A DNA stretch of 18,966 bases from DATBHM01 sp036557505 (lineage in GTDB: Bacteria > Actinomycetota > UBA4738 > JACQTL01), in contig DATBHM010000023.1 of the NCBI GenBank assembly GCA_036557505.1, forward strand, positions 1-18,966, written 5' to 3'. Made by a program: the position numbers and the translations under genes. Positions 1 to 6,952 of this stretch are shown here, piece after piece (position 1 is the first letter of the stretch; each line of letters begins with the position of its first letter). The notes under the pieces are model-generated. The model had not been told where the DNA came from, did no database searches, and saw only the letters and a list, made by a program, of their open reading frames with translations.

Positions 1-18
1 CACGGGCCCACCGGAACG

Positions 19-61
19 CGGCGTAGCGCCGTCGACGGGAAGCGCTCGCTCAGGCGAGCGC
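19..61 (-). terminator. Tandem hairpins at the end of the sulfur operon
   Basis: An 8-bp perfect inverted repeat (42-49 and 54-61, loop TCAG) spans the stop codon of the cystathionine gamma-lyase/synthase gene. A second, 5-bp hairpin (19-23 and 27-31, loop TAG) follows downstream on the minus strand. Both arms are GC-only or nearly so, and no T-run follows, so this is at best a weak or factor-assisted terminator. It may also be a chance product of the GC-rich sequence. Nothing else recognisable lies in bases 1-49. Confidence 0.35.
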
Positions 62-1210
62 CCGGCGGAGGTCCTCGACCAGGTCGTCGGGGTGCTCGAT
101 GCCGACCGAGAGGCGAACCAGGTCGGCCGGGACCTCGAGCGGCGATCCCGCCACGCTGGCGTGCGTCATCGGTCCGGGGACCTCGATCAGCGACTCCACG
201 CCCCCGAGGGACTCCGCCAGGAAGAACAGCTGGGTCCGCTCCGCGATCCGGCGGGCCCGTTCCTCCGATCCGGCCCGGAACGACACCATGCCGCCGGGCG
301 CGCGCATCTGCTGCGCCGCGACGCCGTGTCCGGGGTGCGACGCGAGCCCCGGGTAGTACACGTGATCGACCGCGCCGGAGGAGTCGAGGAACTCGGCCAC
401 CGCAGTCGCCCCCCTGCAGTGGGCCTCCATCCGCACGGCGAGGGTCTTGACCCCGCGGAGCGCCAGGTAGCAGTCCATGGGGCCGGGGACGGCGCCGACG
501 GCGTTCGCCAGGAACGCGATCCGGTCGGCCGCCTCCAGGTCGTTCAGCACGACGGCGCCCTGCACGAGGTCGGAGTGCCCGCCCAGGTACTTCGTCACGC
601 TGTGCACGACCGCGTCCGCGCCGAGGTCGAGCGGCCGTTGGAGATACGGCGTGGCGAACGTGTTGTCGACCACGCACCACGCGCCGGCGCCGTGGGCGAT
701 CGCCGAGGTGGCAGCGATGTCGATGATCTTGAGCAGCGGGTTCGAGGGAGTCTCGATCCACACCATGCGGGTCTCGTCCCGCACCGCGGCGCGCACGGCG
801 TCGGGGTCGGTCATGTCGACCGTGTCGAACGCCAGCCCCCAGTCGCGCAGGACCCTCGACAGCAGCCGGTAGGTGCCACCGTACACGTCGTCCGCGAGCA
901 GCACGTGGTCGCCCGGCCTCAGCAGCATCAGGAGCACGGTCTCCGCCGCGAGCCCGGAGGCGAACGAGAACCCCCTGGCCCCGCCCTCCAGGGAGGCCAG
1001 CGCCGACTGCAGGGCCTCGCGCGTCGGGTTCCCGCCGCGCGCGTAGTCGTACCGCTTCGGCTTGCCCACGGCGTCCTGGGCGTAGGTGGAGGTCTGGTAG
1101 ATCGGGACGTTCACCGCGCCGAACGCCGGCTCGGGGTCCTGCCCCGAGTGGATCGCGCGGGTCTCGAACCGCCAGGCCCCGCCCGGGGTCTCGTCGTCGT
1201 CGGGGTTCAT
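50..1210 (-). CDS. Cystathionine gamma-lyase / gamma-synthase (Cys/Met metabolism PLP enzyme)
   Basis: This 386-residue PLP enzyme belongs to the Cys/Met-metabolism (trans-sulfuration) family, whose usual length is about 380-400. Family motifs are clear: YDYARGGNPTR near residues 54-64, SGLAAE at 85-90, IETPSNPLL at 152-160, VDNTFATP at 181-188, and SVTKYLGGHSD, in which K207 should form the Schiff base with PLP. I chose the ATG at 1210 because GGAG lies 5 nt upstream and because it overlaps the stop of the DUF429 gene as ATGA. A longer reading from 1288 would add a low-complexity segment with no family similarity. Its operon partner CBS makes cystathionine, so cleavage to cysteine, 2-oxobutyrate and ammonia (gamma-lyase) is the likelier role. 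Gamma-synthase activity cannot be excluded from sequence alone. Confidence 0.93.
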   Translation of the reverse strand: MNPDDDETPGGAWRFETRAIHSGQDPEPAFGAVNVPIYQTSTYAQDAVGKPKRYDYARGGNPTREALQSALASLEGGARGFSFASGLAAETVLLMLLRPGDHVLLADDVYGGTYRLLSRVLRDWGLAFDTVDMTDPDAVRAAVRDETRMVWIETPSNPLLKIIDIAATSAIAHGAGAWCVVDNTFATPYLQRPLDLGADAVVHSVTKYLGGHSDLVQGAVVLNDLEAADRIAFLANAVGAVPGPMDCYLALRGVKTLAVRMEAHCRGATAVAEFLDSSGAVDHVYYPGLASHPGHGVAAQQMRAPGGMVSFRAGSEERARRIAERTQLFFLAESLGGVESLIEVPGPMTHASVAGSPLEVPADLVRLSVGIEHPDDLVEDLRRALA

Positions 1211-2058
1211 CGCATCTCCGGGGGGAGCTCCCACTTCCGTCTCCTCAGCTCGTCGACCGCCTGCTGGCCCTCGCGGGCCGTCCCCCACAGCATGGACTTG
1301 CGGCGCGCGTCGTGTCCCGGGGCGAACTCCCGGCTGGTCATCTCACGGCACGCCGGGTCGCCGCACCCGCACGGCGTCATGCCGGGGAACCTGGGCTGGT
1401 CGTCGGCGCGGCGCTGCTCGGCGCACCGCCGGAACGGTCGCGCCGGCAGCGAGCTCACCGGCAGCACGATCACGCCCTCCTTCGGATCGCCGAGGGCCGA
1501 ATGCCGCCCCCGCAGCGCGAGGAGCCCGGTCAGCGCCGCCAGGCACGCGTCGACCTGGTCCATCGTGCGGAGCCCGTTCGTCTCCACGCGCTGGGATCGG
1601 AGGACGGCCTCCCGGAACTCCCGCTTGCGTACCGATCGCGCCGGCACGCAGCCGGAGAGCGTGACCGCCGTGGCGTGCGGGAACACCTCGATGGCGTGCC
1701 CCCGGACCGAGCCGCCGCCGTACCTGGGAAAGCCCGCCTTCGCCGCCTCCTCGAAGGCCCGGAATCCCACCTTCATCCAGGCGTAGAACGGGTGGTCGTC
1801 GCGTTCGCCGGCCCGGGGCGTGCCGTAGGACTGGATGCCGAACTCCCGGAGCGCCCGTTCGGTTCGCCGGGACCCCTTCCCCGCGCCCCAGGAGGGCGGC
1901 GAGTCGATCGCGACGACGTCGGGTTCCATGTCGCCGATCAGGTCGGCCAGGTCCGGCGGCGCCACGCGACGGGCCGTCTCGGACGGGCGCAGGGAGTCGT
2001 CGAGGAGCACCAGGTCGAGGCCCTTGGCGACGCCGACGTCGATCCCGAGCGACCGCAC
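1207..2058 (-). CDS. DUF429 family protein with Cys-rich C-terminal tail
   Basis: The 283-residue product matches the DUF429 family, predicted to have an RNase H-like fold. It shows the N-terminal strand SLGIDVG (D7), DVVAIDSPPSWG (D52), GHAIEVFPHAT (E124) and a C-terminal DQVDACLAAL helix (D167, D170), which are plausible metal ligands. After about residue 205 comes an extra segment with C212, C230, C232, C237 and H249 (CGCGDPAC followed by FAPGHDARRKS), which looks like a small metal-binding module. The GTG at 2058 was chosen because it opens directly on the first conserved strand, with a purine-rich GGGAGAGGGGG tract upstream. It starts 22 bp after the CBS stop and ends in an ATGA overlap with the lyase gene, so the three genes are probably co-transcribed and the last two translationally coupled. 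The function is unknown; nuclease activity is only a prediction for the family. Confidence 0.85.
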   Translation of the reverse strand: MRSLGIDVGVAKGLDLVLLDDSLRPSETARRVAPPDLADLIGDMEPDVVAIDSPPSWGAGKGSRRTERALREFGIQSYGTPRAGERDDHPFYAWMKVGFRAFEEAAKAGFPRYGGGSVRGHAIEVFPHATAVTLSGCVPARSVRKREFREAVLRSQRVETNGLRTMDQVDACLAALTGLLALRGRHSALGDPKEGVIVLPVSSLPARPFRRCAEQRRADDQPRFPGMTPCGCGDPACREMTSREFAPGHDARRKSMLWGTAREGQQAVDELRRRKWELPPEMR

Positions 2059-2080
2059 CCCCCCGACCCCCTCTCCCGAC

Positions 2081-3457
2081 CTACCGCCGGTGCGCCAGGA
2101 ACTCGAGCAGGTCGGTCCGCGTGAGCACCCCGAGCACCTGCTCGCGCTTGGCCACCAGGACGGCGGACGACGACTGCAGCGAGGAGAACGCCACGTCGAC
2201 CGGGTCGTCGAACTCCACCATCGGCAGCGGCGGCGCCATGACCTCGGCCACGTCCGCCTGCAAGGCGTCGGGGTCCCGGAACAGCCGCTCGAGCAGGCCG
2301 CGTTCGCGGACCGAGCCGACGAACGCCGACACCTCTGCCGTGTCGGGGTCGCGGACCACCGGCGCCTGCGAGATGCCGTGGGCCTGGAGCCGGTCGACGG
2401 CCTGGCGGACCTTCTCGTGGGCGCCGACCGTGACCAGCGCCGGGAGCCCGTCCGGCTTCGCCGAGAGCACCTCCTCCACGCGGGCCCGCTCGGGGCGTTC
2501 CACGAACCCGTACTGGAGCATCCAGGTGTCGCTGTACAGCTTCGACAGGTAGTTGCGGCCCGTGTCCGGGAACAGCACCACGACCACGGCGTCCTCGGGC
2601 AGCTCCCTGGCCACGGTGAGCGCCGCCACCATCGCCGTCCCCGTCGAGCCGCCGACCAGGATCCCCTCCTGTCGTGTGATGGCGCGGGCGGTGAGCAGGG
2701 CATCGCGGTCGGACACGCGCACCCACCGGTCGACGACCTTCGGGTCGAACGTCTCCGGCCAGAAGTCCTCGCCGATGCCCTCGGTCAGGTAGGGGCGGGC
2801 CTCCTCGCCCGGCTCGGCCGAGTACAGGGAGCCCTCCGGGTCGGCTCCCACGACCAGGATGTCGGGGTCGCGTTCCTTGAGGAACCGGGCGATCCCGGTG
2901 ATCGTGCCGCCCGTGCCGACGCCGGCGACGAACGCGTCGATGCGCCGGCCGGTCTGCTCCCAGATCTCGGGCCCGGTCGTGTCGTAGTGCGCGCGGGGAT
3001 TCTCCTGGTTGAAGTACTGGTTGGGCTGGAACGCGCCGGGGATCTCCTCGGTGAGGCGGTCGGCCACCCGGTAGTACGACTCGGGCGACTCGGGCGCCAC
3101 GGCGGTGGGGGTGATCACGACCTCCGCGCCGTAGGCACGGAGCAGCGCGACCTTCTCCTGGCTCATCTTGTCCGGCATCACGAAGATGCAGCGGTAGCCG
3201 CGGATCGCCGCGGCGATTGCCAGGCCGTGGCCCGTGTTGCCGGAGGTGGGCTCCACGATCGTGCCGCCGGGCTTCAGCCTGCCGGCCCGTTCGGCGGCCT
3301 CGATCATCCGGATCCCGATGCGGTCCTTGACGCTGCCGCCGGGGTTCAGCATCTCGAGCTTGGCGAGGATCGTGGGCTTCACGCCCTGCGTGACGCGCCG
3401 CAGCCGCACCAGCGGGGTGTTCCCGACGGCGTCGAGGAACGAGTCCAGTACCTCCAT
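2081..3457 (-). CDS. cbs: Cystathionine beta-synthase with C-terminal CBS domain pair
   Basis: This 458-residue protein has a fold-type II PLP domain (about 1-320) followed by two CBS domains (about 340-458). Key motifs are NPGGSVKDR with the PLP lysine K44, PTSGNTG at 70-76, and the phosphate-binding GVGTGGT at 179-185. The length and the CBS-domain tail separate it from plain cysteine synthase, which is about 310 residues. The expected reaction is serine plus homocysteine to cystathionine in the cytoplasm; the CBS domains probably sense an adenosyl ligand, as in related enzymes, though that is family inference. The ATG at 3457 is supported by AAGGAGG at 3468-3474, 10 nt away. A reading from 3502 would add 15 unconserved residues. 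It is the first gene of the CBS, DUF429, gamma-lyase operon. Confidence 0.95.
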   Translation of the reverse strand: MEVLDSFLDAVGNTPLVRLRRVTQGVKPTILAKLEMLNPGGSVKDRIGIRMIEAAERAGRLKPGGTIVEPTSGNTGHGLAIAAAIRGYRCIFVMPDKMSQEKVALLRAYGAEVVITPTAVAPESPESYYRVADRLTEEIPGAFQPNQYFNQENPRAHYDTTGPEIWEQTGRRIDAFVAGVGTGGTITGIARFLKERDPDILVVGADPEGSLYSAEPGEEARPYLTEGIGEDFWPETFDPKVVDRWVRVSDRDALLTARAITRQEGILVGGSTGTAMVAALTVARELPEDAVVVVLFPDTGRNYLSKLYSDTWMLQYGFVERPERARVEEVLSAKPDGLPALVTVGAHEKVRQAVDRLQAHGISQAPVVRDPDTAEVSAFVGSVRERGLLERLFRDPDALQADVAEVMAPPLPMVEFDDPVDVAFSSLQSSSAVLVAKREQVLGVLTRTDLLEFLAHRR

Positions 3458-3482
3458 GGCGGCGCGCCCTCCTTGTGGTTGC

Positions 3483-3512
3483 CCGGCCGGCCTATTGTCC
3501 ACGACCGGCCGG
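3483..3512 (-). promoter_or_regulatory. Candidate cbs promoter flanked by two CCGGCCGG palindromes
   Basis: In the 78-bp gap between the sugar dehydrogenase stop and the cbs start, two identical 8-bp palindromes CCGGCCGG (3483-3490 and 3505-3512) flank 14 bases. On the minus strand these 14 bases contain TGGACAAT, which resembles an extended -10 (GACAAT at 3499 to 3494). A transcript from there would carry a leader of about 30 nt containing the AAGGAGG site. The two palindromes could be an operator or could pair into a hairpin that ends the upstream transcript; the sequence does not decide between these. Confidence 0.35.
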
Positions 3513-3535
3513 GGTGGCGGCCAGAACCGGGCGAC

Positions 3536-4651
3536 CTACCGGGGGACCAGCTTGGAGATGTTGCCGCCGGAGTCGCTGAAGTAGATACCCCCGCCGGGAC
3601 CTCGCTGCATCGAGTAGACGCAGTCGCCGTTCGCCAGCACGAGCGACTGGGAGGCGATGTTGAGCCGGTTGGCCGTCAGCGTGACGCGGTGGATGTGCCC
3701 CGTGTTGCAGTCCCCGAACAGAAACCGCCCGTTGGTCCCGGGCCCGAGTCCGCAGCGCTGGCAGAACACGATGCCGGTCGGCGCGATGGTGCTCGGGTAG
3801 AACGTCTTCGGGAGATGCCGGGGGGTGGGTCCGCTGTTGTTCGTGTCGGCCGGCGCGGTCCCGCCGCAGTTCTCGTTGGCGCCCCATCCGAAATTGCCGC
3901 CCTTGACGGCGAGGTTGATCTCGTCGTTGCACTCGGGGCCGTTCTCGGTCTCCCACAGTCGGTTCGTCTTCGGGTCGAACGCCATCCCGAACGAGTTCCG
4001 GTGCCCGTAGGACCAGATCAGCTTGTCGGCGAACCCGGGGTTGCCGGGGGCGGGACCGCCCGTGGTCGTCATCCGCAGGATCTTGCCGGCCGAGATCGAC
4101 AGGTCCTGGGCGTTTGCGGCGTGATGTGCCTCGCCCTGCAGGGCGTACAGGAACCCGTCGGGTCCGAAGAGGATGTGCCCGCCGTCGTGGTAGTGCCCGG
4201 ACACCGTCTGCGAGCTGAAGATCACGTGCATGTTCTGCGCGTGCCCGTTGACGTTCCTCATCCGAAGGATCTGGTCCTTCTCGCCGCCGCTCACGTTCCG
4301 CGTCGCGTACGCGAACACGAACGGCTGCTGCGGGTAGTGGGGGTCGAGCGCGAGGCCGAGCAACCCCTGCTCGCCGTCGCTCACGACGCGCGGGACCGTG
4401 GTGAACAGGTGGTCGGCGTGGGACGACGGGTTGAAGATCCGGATCTGCCCGGTGGCCTTCTCCCCGTAGAAGATGTTGCCGCTGGGCGTGAACGTGAACG
4501 TGACCGGCTGGTCCGCCCCGGTCACGACCGGAACGGCCTTGAAGGGATCGGTGCGGGCGTGGCCGGCGTCGTTCATCCGGGCCGAGGCGGGCGCGCACGC
4601 GATGAGGCAGAACACGGCGGCAGCGGCGAGGATTCGTCCGAGGGTTCGCAT
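3536..4651 (-). CDS. Exported PQQ-dependent sugar dehydrogenase-like protein (GSDH family)
   Basis: The 371-residue product belongs to the soluble glucose/sorbosone dehydrogenase beta-propeller family. Landmarks in order are EQGLLGLALDPHY (94-106), HYHDGGHILFGPDG (153-166), WSYGHRNSFGMAFDP (213-227), ENGPECNDEINL (236-247) and GGNFGWG (251-257). The N-terminus is a signal peptide (MRTLGR, then a hydrophobic run) with two possible processing sites: signal peptidase I after ASA at 22-24, or a lipobox LIAC with C19, which would make it a lipoprotein. The enzyme should act outside the membrane, oxidising an aldose or another polyol with PQQ; the substrate cannot be told. The start is the ATG at 4651. 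There is no good Shine-Dalgarno sequence, but TACAAC lies 6 nt upstream on the same strand, so the message may be leaderless. It is divergent from hutU. Confidence 0.88.
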   Translation of the reverse strand: MRTLGRILAAAAVFCLIACAPASARMNDAGHARTDPFKAVPVVTGADQPVTFTFTPSGNIFYGEKATGQIRIFNPSSHADHLFTTVPRVVSDGEQGLLGLALDPHYPQQPFVFAYATRNVSGGEKDQILRMRNVNGHAQNMHVIFSSQTVSGHYHDGGHILFGPDGFLYALQGEAHHAANAQDLSISAGKILRMTTTGGPAPGNPGFADKLIWSYGHRNSFGMAFDPKTNRLWETENGPECNDEINLAVKGGNFGWGANENCGGTAPADTNNSGPTPRHLPKTFYPSTIAPTGIVFCQRCGLGPGTNGRFLFGDCNTGHIHRVTLTANRLNIASQSLVLANGDCVYSMQRGPGGGIYFSDSGGNISKLVPR

Positions 4652-4779
4652 CCGTCAGTTGTACCCCACTCCCGCCCCTTCCCGTGGGTGATTCTTCCGC
4701 CGTCTCGGGCGAGGTCGGATGGCGGTGCCCTACGATGAGCGTGCCCGCCCATTCGAGACGCCGGAGGAGGGAACCTCCC
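4652..4779. promoter_or_regulatory. Divergent control region between the sugar dehydrogenase and hutU
   Basis: This 128-bp gap separates two divergently transcribed genes. A TACGAT hexamer at 4731-4736 fits the TAnnnT -10 consensus for hutU and would give a leader of about 37 nt. On the minus strand TACAAC (4663 to 4658) could serve the dehydrogenase. No convincing -35 element, operator palindrome or riboswitch fold was seen. Confidence 0.45.
4763..4779 (+). promoter_or_regulatory. hutU ribosome-binding site inside a small inverted repeat
   Basis: The sequence GGAGGAGGGAACCTCCC directly precedes the GTG start of hutU. Its purine-rich part is a strong Shine-Dalgarno sequence about 8 nt from the start, which settles the start choice. 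The same bases form a 5-bp stem (GGAGG, loop GAA, CCTCC) that could hide the site in the mRNA. Confidence 0.5.
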
Positions 4780-6453
4780 GTGGAACGAGCCGAGATCCGG
4801 GCCCCGCGGGGCACCGAGCGGTCGTGCCGGGGCTGGCCCCAGGAGGCCGCCCTGCGCATGCTGATGAACAACCTCGACCCGGACGTGGCCGAGCGGTGGC
4901 AGGACCTCGTCGTGTACGGCGGCACCGGCAAGGCGGCCCGCAGCTGGGAGGCCTACGACGCCATCGTCCGGACGCTCCGCGGGCTCGGCGACGACGAGAC
5001 GATGCTCGTGCAGTCCGGCAAGCCCGTGGCCGTCTTCCGGACGCATCCGGCGGCGCCGCGGGTGCTGATCTCGAACTCGATGCTCGTCCCCAAGTGGGCC
5101 GACTGGGAGACGTTCTGGGAGCTCGAGAAGGCCGGGCTGACCATGTACGGGCAGATGACCGCGGGGTCGTGGATCTACATCGGGACCCAGGGCATCCTCC
5201 AGGGCACGTACGAGACGCTCGCCGAATGCGCGACGCAGCACTTCGGCGGGTCGCTTCGGGGGCGCGTCACCGTGACCGCGGGCCTCGGGGGCATGGGCGG
5301 CGCGCAGCCCCTCGCGGTGACGATGAACGACGGCATCGCCCTCTGCATCGAGGTCGACCCGGTCCGGATCGAGCGCCGCGTGAAGACGCGGTACCTCGAC
5401 CGGGAGACGACGGACCTCGAGGAGGCCCTGCGGTGGGTCGAGGAGGCCCGGTCCGCGGGCGAGTCGGTGTCCATCGGCCTGCTGGGGAACGCCGCCGACG
5501 TGCTCCCCGAGCTGGTCGGACGGGGGTTCCGCGCCGACGTCGTGACCGATCAGACCTCGGCGCACGACCCGCTCGGCGGGTACGTCCCCGCCGGGCTGTC
5601 GCTCGAGGAGGCCGCGACGCTCCGGCGCGACGACCCCGACCGGTACATCGCCCGGTCCCAGGAGTCGATGGCGATGCACGTCGACGCCATGGTGTCGTTC
5701 CAGGAGGCCGGCGCGGTGGTGTTCGACTACGGGAACAACCTCCGCGCGGGCGCCGAGCAGGGCGGCCTGTCGCACGACCGGGCGTACGCGTACCCGGGGT
5801 TCGTCCCGGCGTTCGTGCGGCCGCTGTTCTGCGAGGGGAAGGGGCCGTTCCGGTGGGCCGCGCTCTCCGGCGACCCCGAGGACATCGCGAAGACGGACCG
5901 CGCGGTGATGGACCTGTTCCCGGACGACTCGCGGCTGCACCGGTGGCTGCACATGGCGGAGGAGCGGGTGGCCTTCCAAGGGCTGCCGGCCCGGATCTGC
6001 TGGCTCGGCTACGGGGAGCGCGCGAAGGCCGGGCTGCGGTTCAACGAGATGGTCCGGACCGGCGAGCTGTCCGCGCCGATCGTCATCGGCCGCGACCACC
6101 TCGACGCCGGGAGCGTGGCGTCGCCGTACCGCGAGACCGAGTCGATGCGCGACGGCAGCGACGCGATCGCCGACTGGCCCATCCTCAACGCGTTGATCAA
6201 CACCGCGGCCGGAGCGCACTGGGTGAGCGTGCACCACGGCGGCGGGGTGGGGATCGGGTACTCGATCCACGCGGGGATGGTGGTGGTGGCCGACGGGTCG
6301 TCGGACGCGGCCTCCCGTCTCGAGCGCGTGCTGACGAGCGACCCCGGGATGGGTGTCGTCCGCCAGGCCGACGCCGGGTACGACCGGGCGCTTGAGGTGG
6401 CAAGGGAGCGCGGTGTCCGCCTGCCCTGGCGGGAGGGGGACGCGGAGCGGTGA
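4780..6453 (+). CDS. hutU: Urocanate hydratase (urocanase)
   Basis: The 557-residue protein matches urocanase in length (usually about 550-560) and along its whole sequence. It has the NAD+-binding and active-site blocks YGGTGKAARSW (46-56), GLGGMGGAQP (168-177), TSAHDPLGGYVP (259-270), FCEGKGPFRW (350-359), and ICWLGYGERAK (406-416), whose C407 corresponds to the conserved cysteine of the family. It converts urocanate to 4-imidazolone-5-propionate in the cytoplasm, the second step of histidine breakdown. The GTG start at 4780 has a strong Shine-Dalgarno sequence. In-frame codons farther upstream (ATG 4735, GTG 4741) would add an Arg-rich stretch not expected in the family. Its stop overlaps the next gene as GTGA. 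Confidence 0.97.
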   Translation: MERAEIRAPRGTERSCRGWPQEAALRMLMNNLDPDVAERWQDLVVYGGTGKAARSWEAYDAIVRTLRGLGDDETMLVQSGKPVAVFRTHPAAPRVLISNSMLVPKWADWETFWELEKAGLTMYGQMTAGSWIYIGTQGILQGTYETLAECATQHFGGSLRGRVTVTAGLGGMGGAQPLAVTMNDGIALCIEVDPVRIERRVKTRYLDRETTDLEEALRWVEEARSAGESVSIGLLGNAADVLPELVGRGFRADVVTDQTSAHDPLGGYVPAGLSLEEAATLRRDDPDRYIARSQESMAMHVDAMVSFQEAGAVVFDYGNNLRAGAEQGGLSHDRAYAYPGFVPAFVRPLFCEGKGPFRWAALSGDPEDIAKTDRAVMDLFPDDSRLHRWLHMAEERVAFQGLPARICWLGYGERAKAGLRFNEMVRTGELSAPIVIGRDHLDAGSVASPYRETESMRDGSDAIADWPILNALINTAAGAHWVSVHHGGGVGIGYSIHAGMVVVADGSSDAASRLERVLTSDPGMGVVRQADAGYDRALEVARERGVRLPWREGDAER

Positions 6454-6908
6454 GCGCCTCCGAGGCCGGGCCGGCCGCCGCCGACGGCGGGACGGCCACC
6501 GAGCGCGAGGCCGTCGACCGGCTGATCGACGAGCACTTCCGCGCGGAGGAGGCGGAGGACGTCGACGCGATCGCGGCCACGTTCACCGATGACGCCCAGC
6601 ACGACGGCGACGGAACCATGGTGCTGTTCGGTCGGGAGGCGATCGCGAACTTCTACCGCGACCTGTATCGGGTCGTCGGGCAGCACCGGTTCACGACGGT
6701 CCGCCGGCTGTACGGCCCCGGCCTGGTGATCGACGAGTCCGAGGTCACCGCGATCGCCCACGGCGCGCCGTTCGGGCTGCCGGTCGAGGGCGGAGGACGG
6801 TCGTTCACGTTCCGGCTCCTGCACGTGTTCGAGCTGCGCGACGGCCTCATCTCCAGGGAGCAGGCCTGGTTCGACACCAAGACGATCGAACGCCAACTAT
6901 CAAATTAG
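6450..6908 (+). CDS. NTF2-like / SnoaL-like domain protein
   Basis: This 152-residue protein has the cone-shaped NTF2-like fold pattern: an N-terminal helix pair (about 18-42, AVDRLIDEHFRAEEAEDVDAI), the typical ATFTDDAQHD turn (43-52), a helix FGREAIANFYRDLY and a four-strand sheet ending in FRLLHVFELRDGLISREQAWFD. Residues 1-17 are probably disordered. The family includes isomerases, cyclases and binding proteins, so no reaction can be assigned. The GTG start overlaps the hutU stop as GTGA, which argues for translational coupling and for a role tied to urocanase or its product. The last codons become AT-rich just where the Fic gene region begins. Confidence 0.8.
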   Translation: MSASEAGPAAADGGTATEREAVDRLIDEHFRAEEAEDVDAIAATFTDDAQHDGDGTMVLFGREAIANFYRDLYRVVGQHRFTTVRRLYGPGLVIDESEVTAIAHGAPFGLPVEGGGRSFTFRLLHVFELRDGLISREQAWFDTKTIERQLSN

Positions 6909-6952
6909 CGTCGGGGCTCGCCGGAGGGCTCAAGGTCTCGGCCCCATTGCCG

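Noticed and set aside
3458..3535. SAM or other sulfur riboswitch before cbs
   Set aside because: The likely leader is about 30 nt, too short for a known riboswitch, and no matching fold was seen.
1835..4738. A 967-codon open frame on the plus strand
   Set aside because: It lies antisense to CBS, DUF429 and the sugar dehydrogenase, and its product is Arg/Val/Gly/His-rich with no motifs. Long antisense frames are common in GC-rich coding DNA.
4684..4779. Longer urocanase start (ATG 4684, ATG 4735 or GTG 4741)
   Set aside because: These add an Arg-rich stretch, and the strong Shine-Dalgarno sequence points to GTG 4780, which gives the normal length.
6909..6952. Possible bidirectional terminator between the NTF2-like and Fic genes
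   Set aside because: Only a 5-bp GGGGC/GCCCC pairing with a loop of over 20 bases and no T-run was found.
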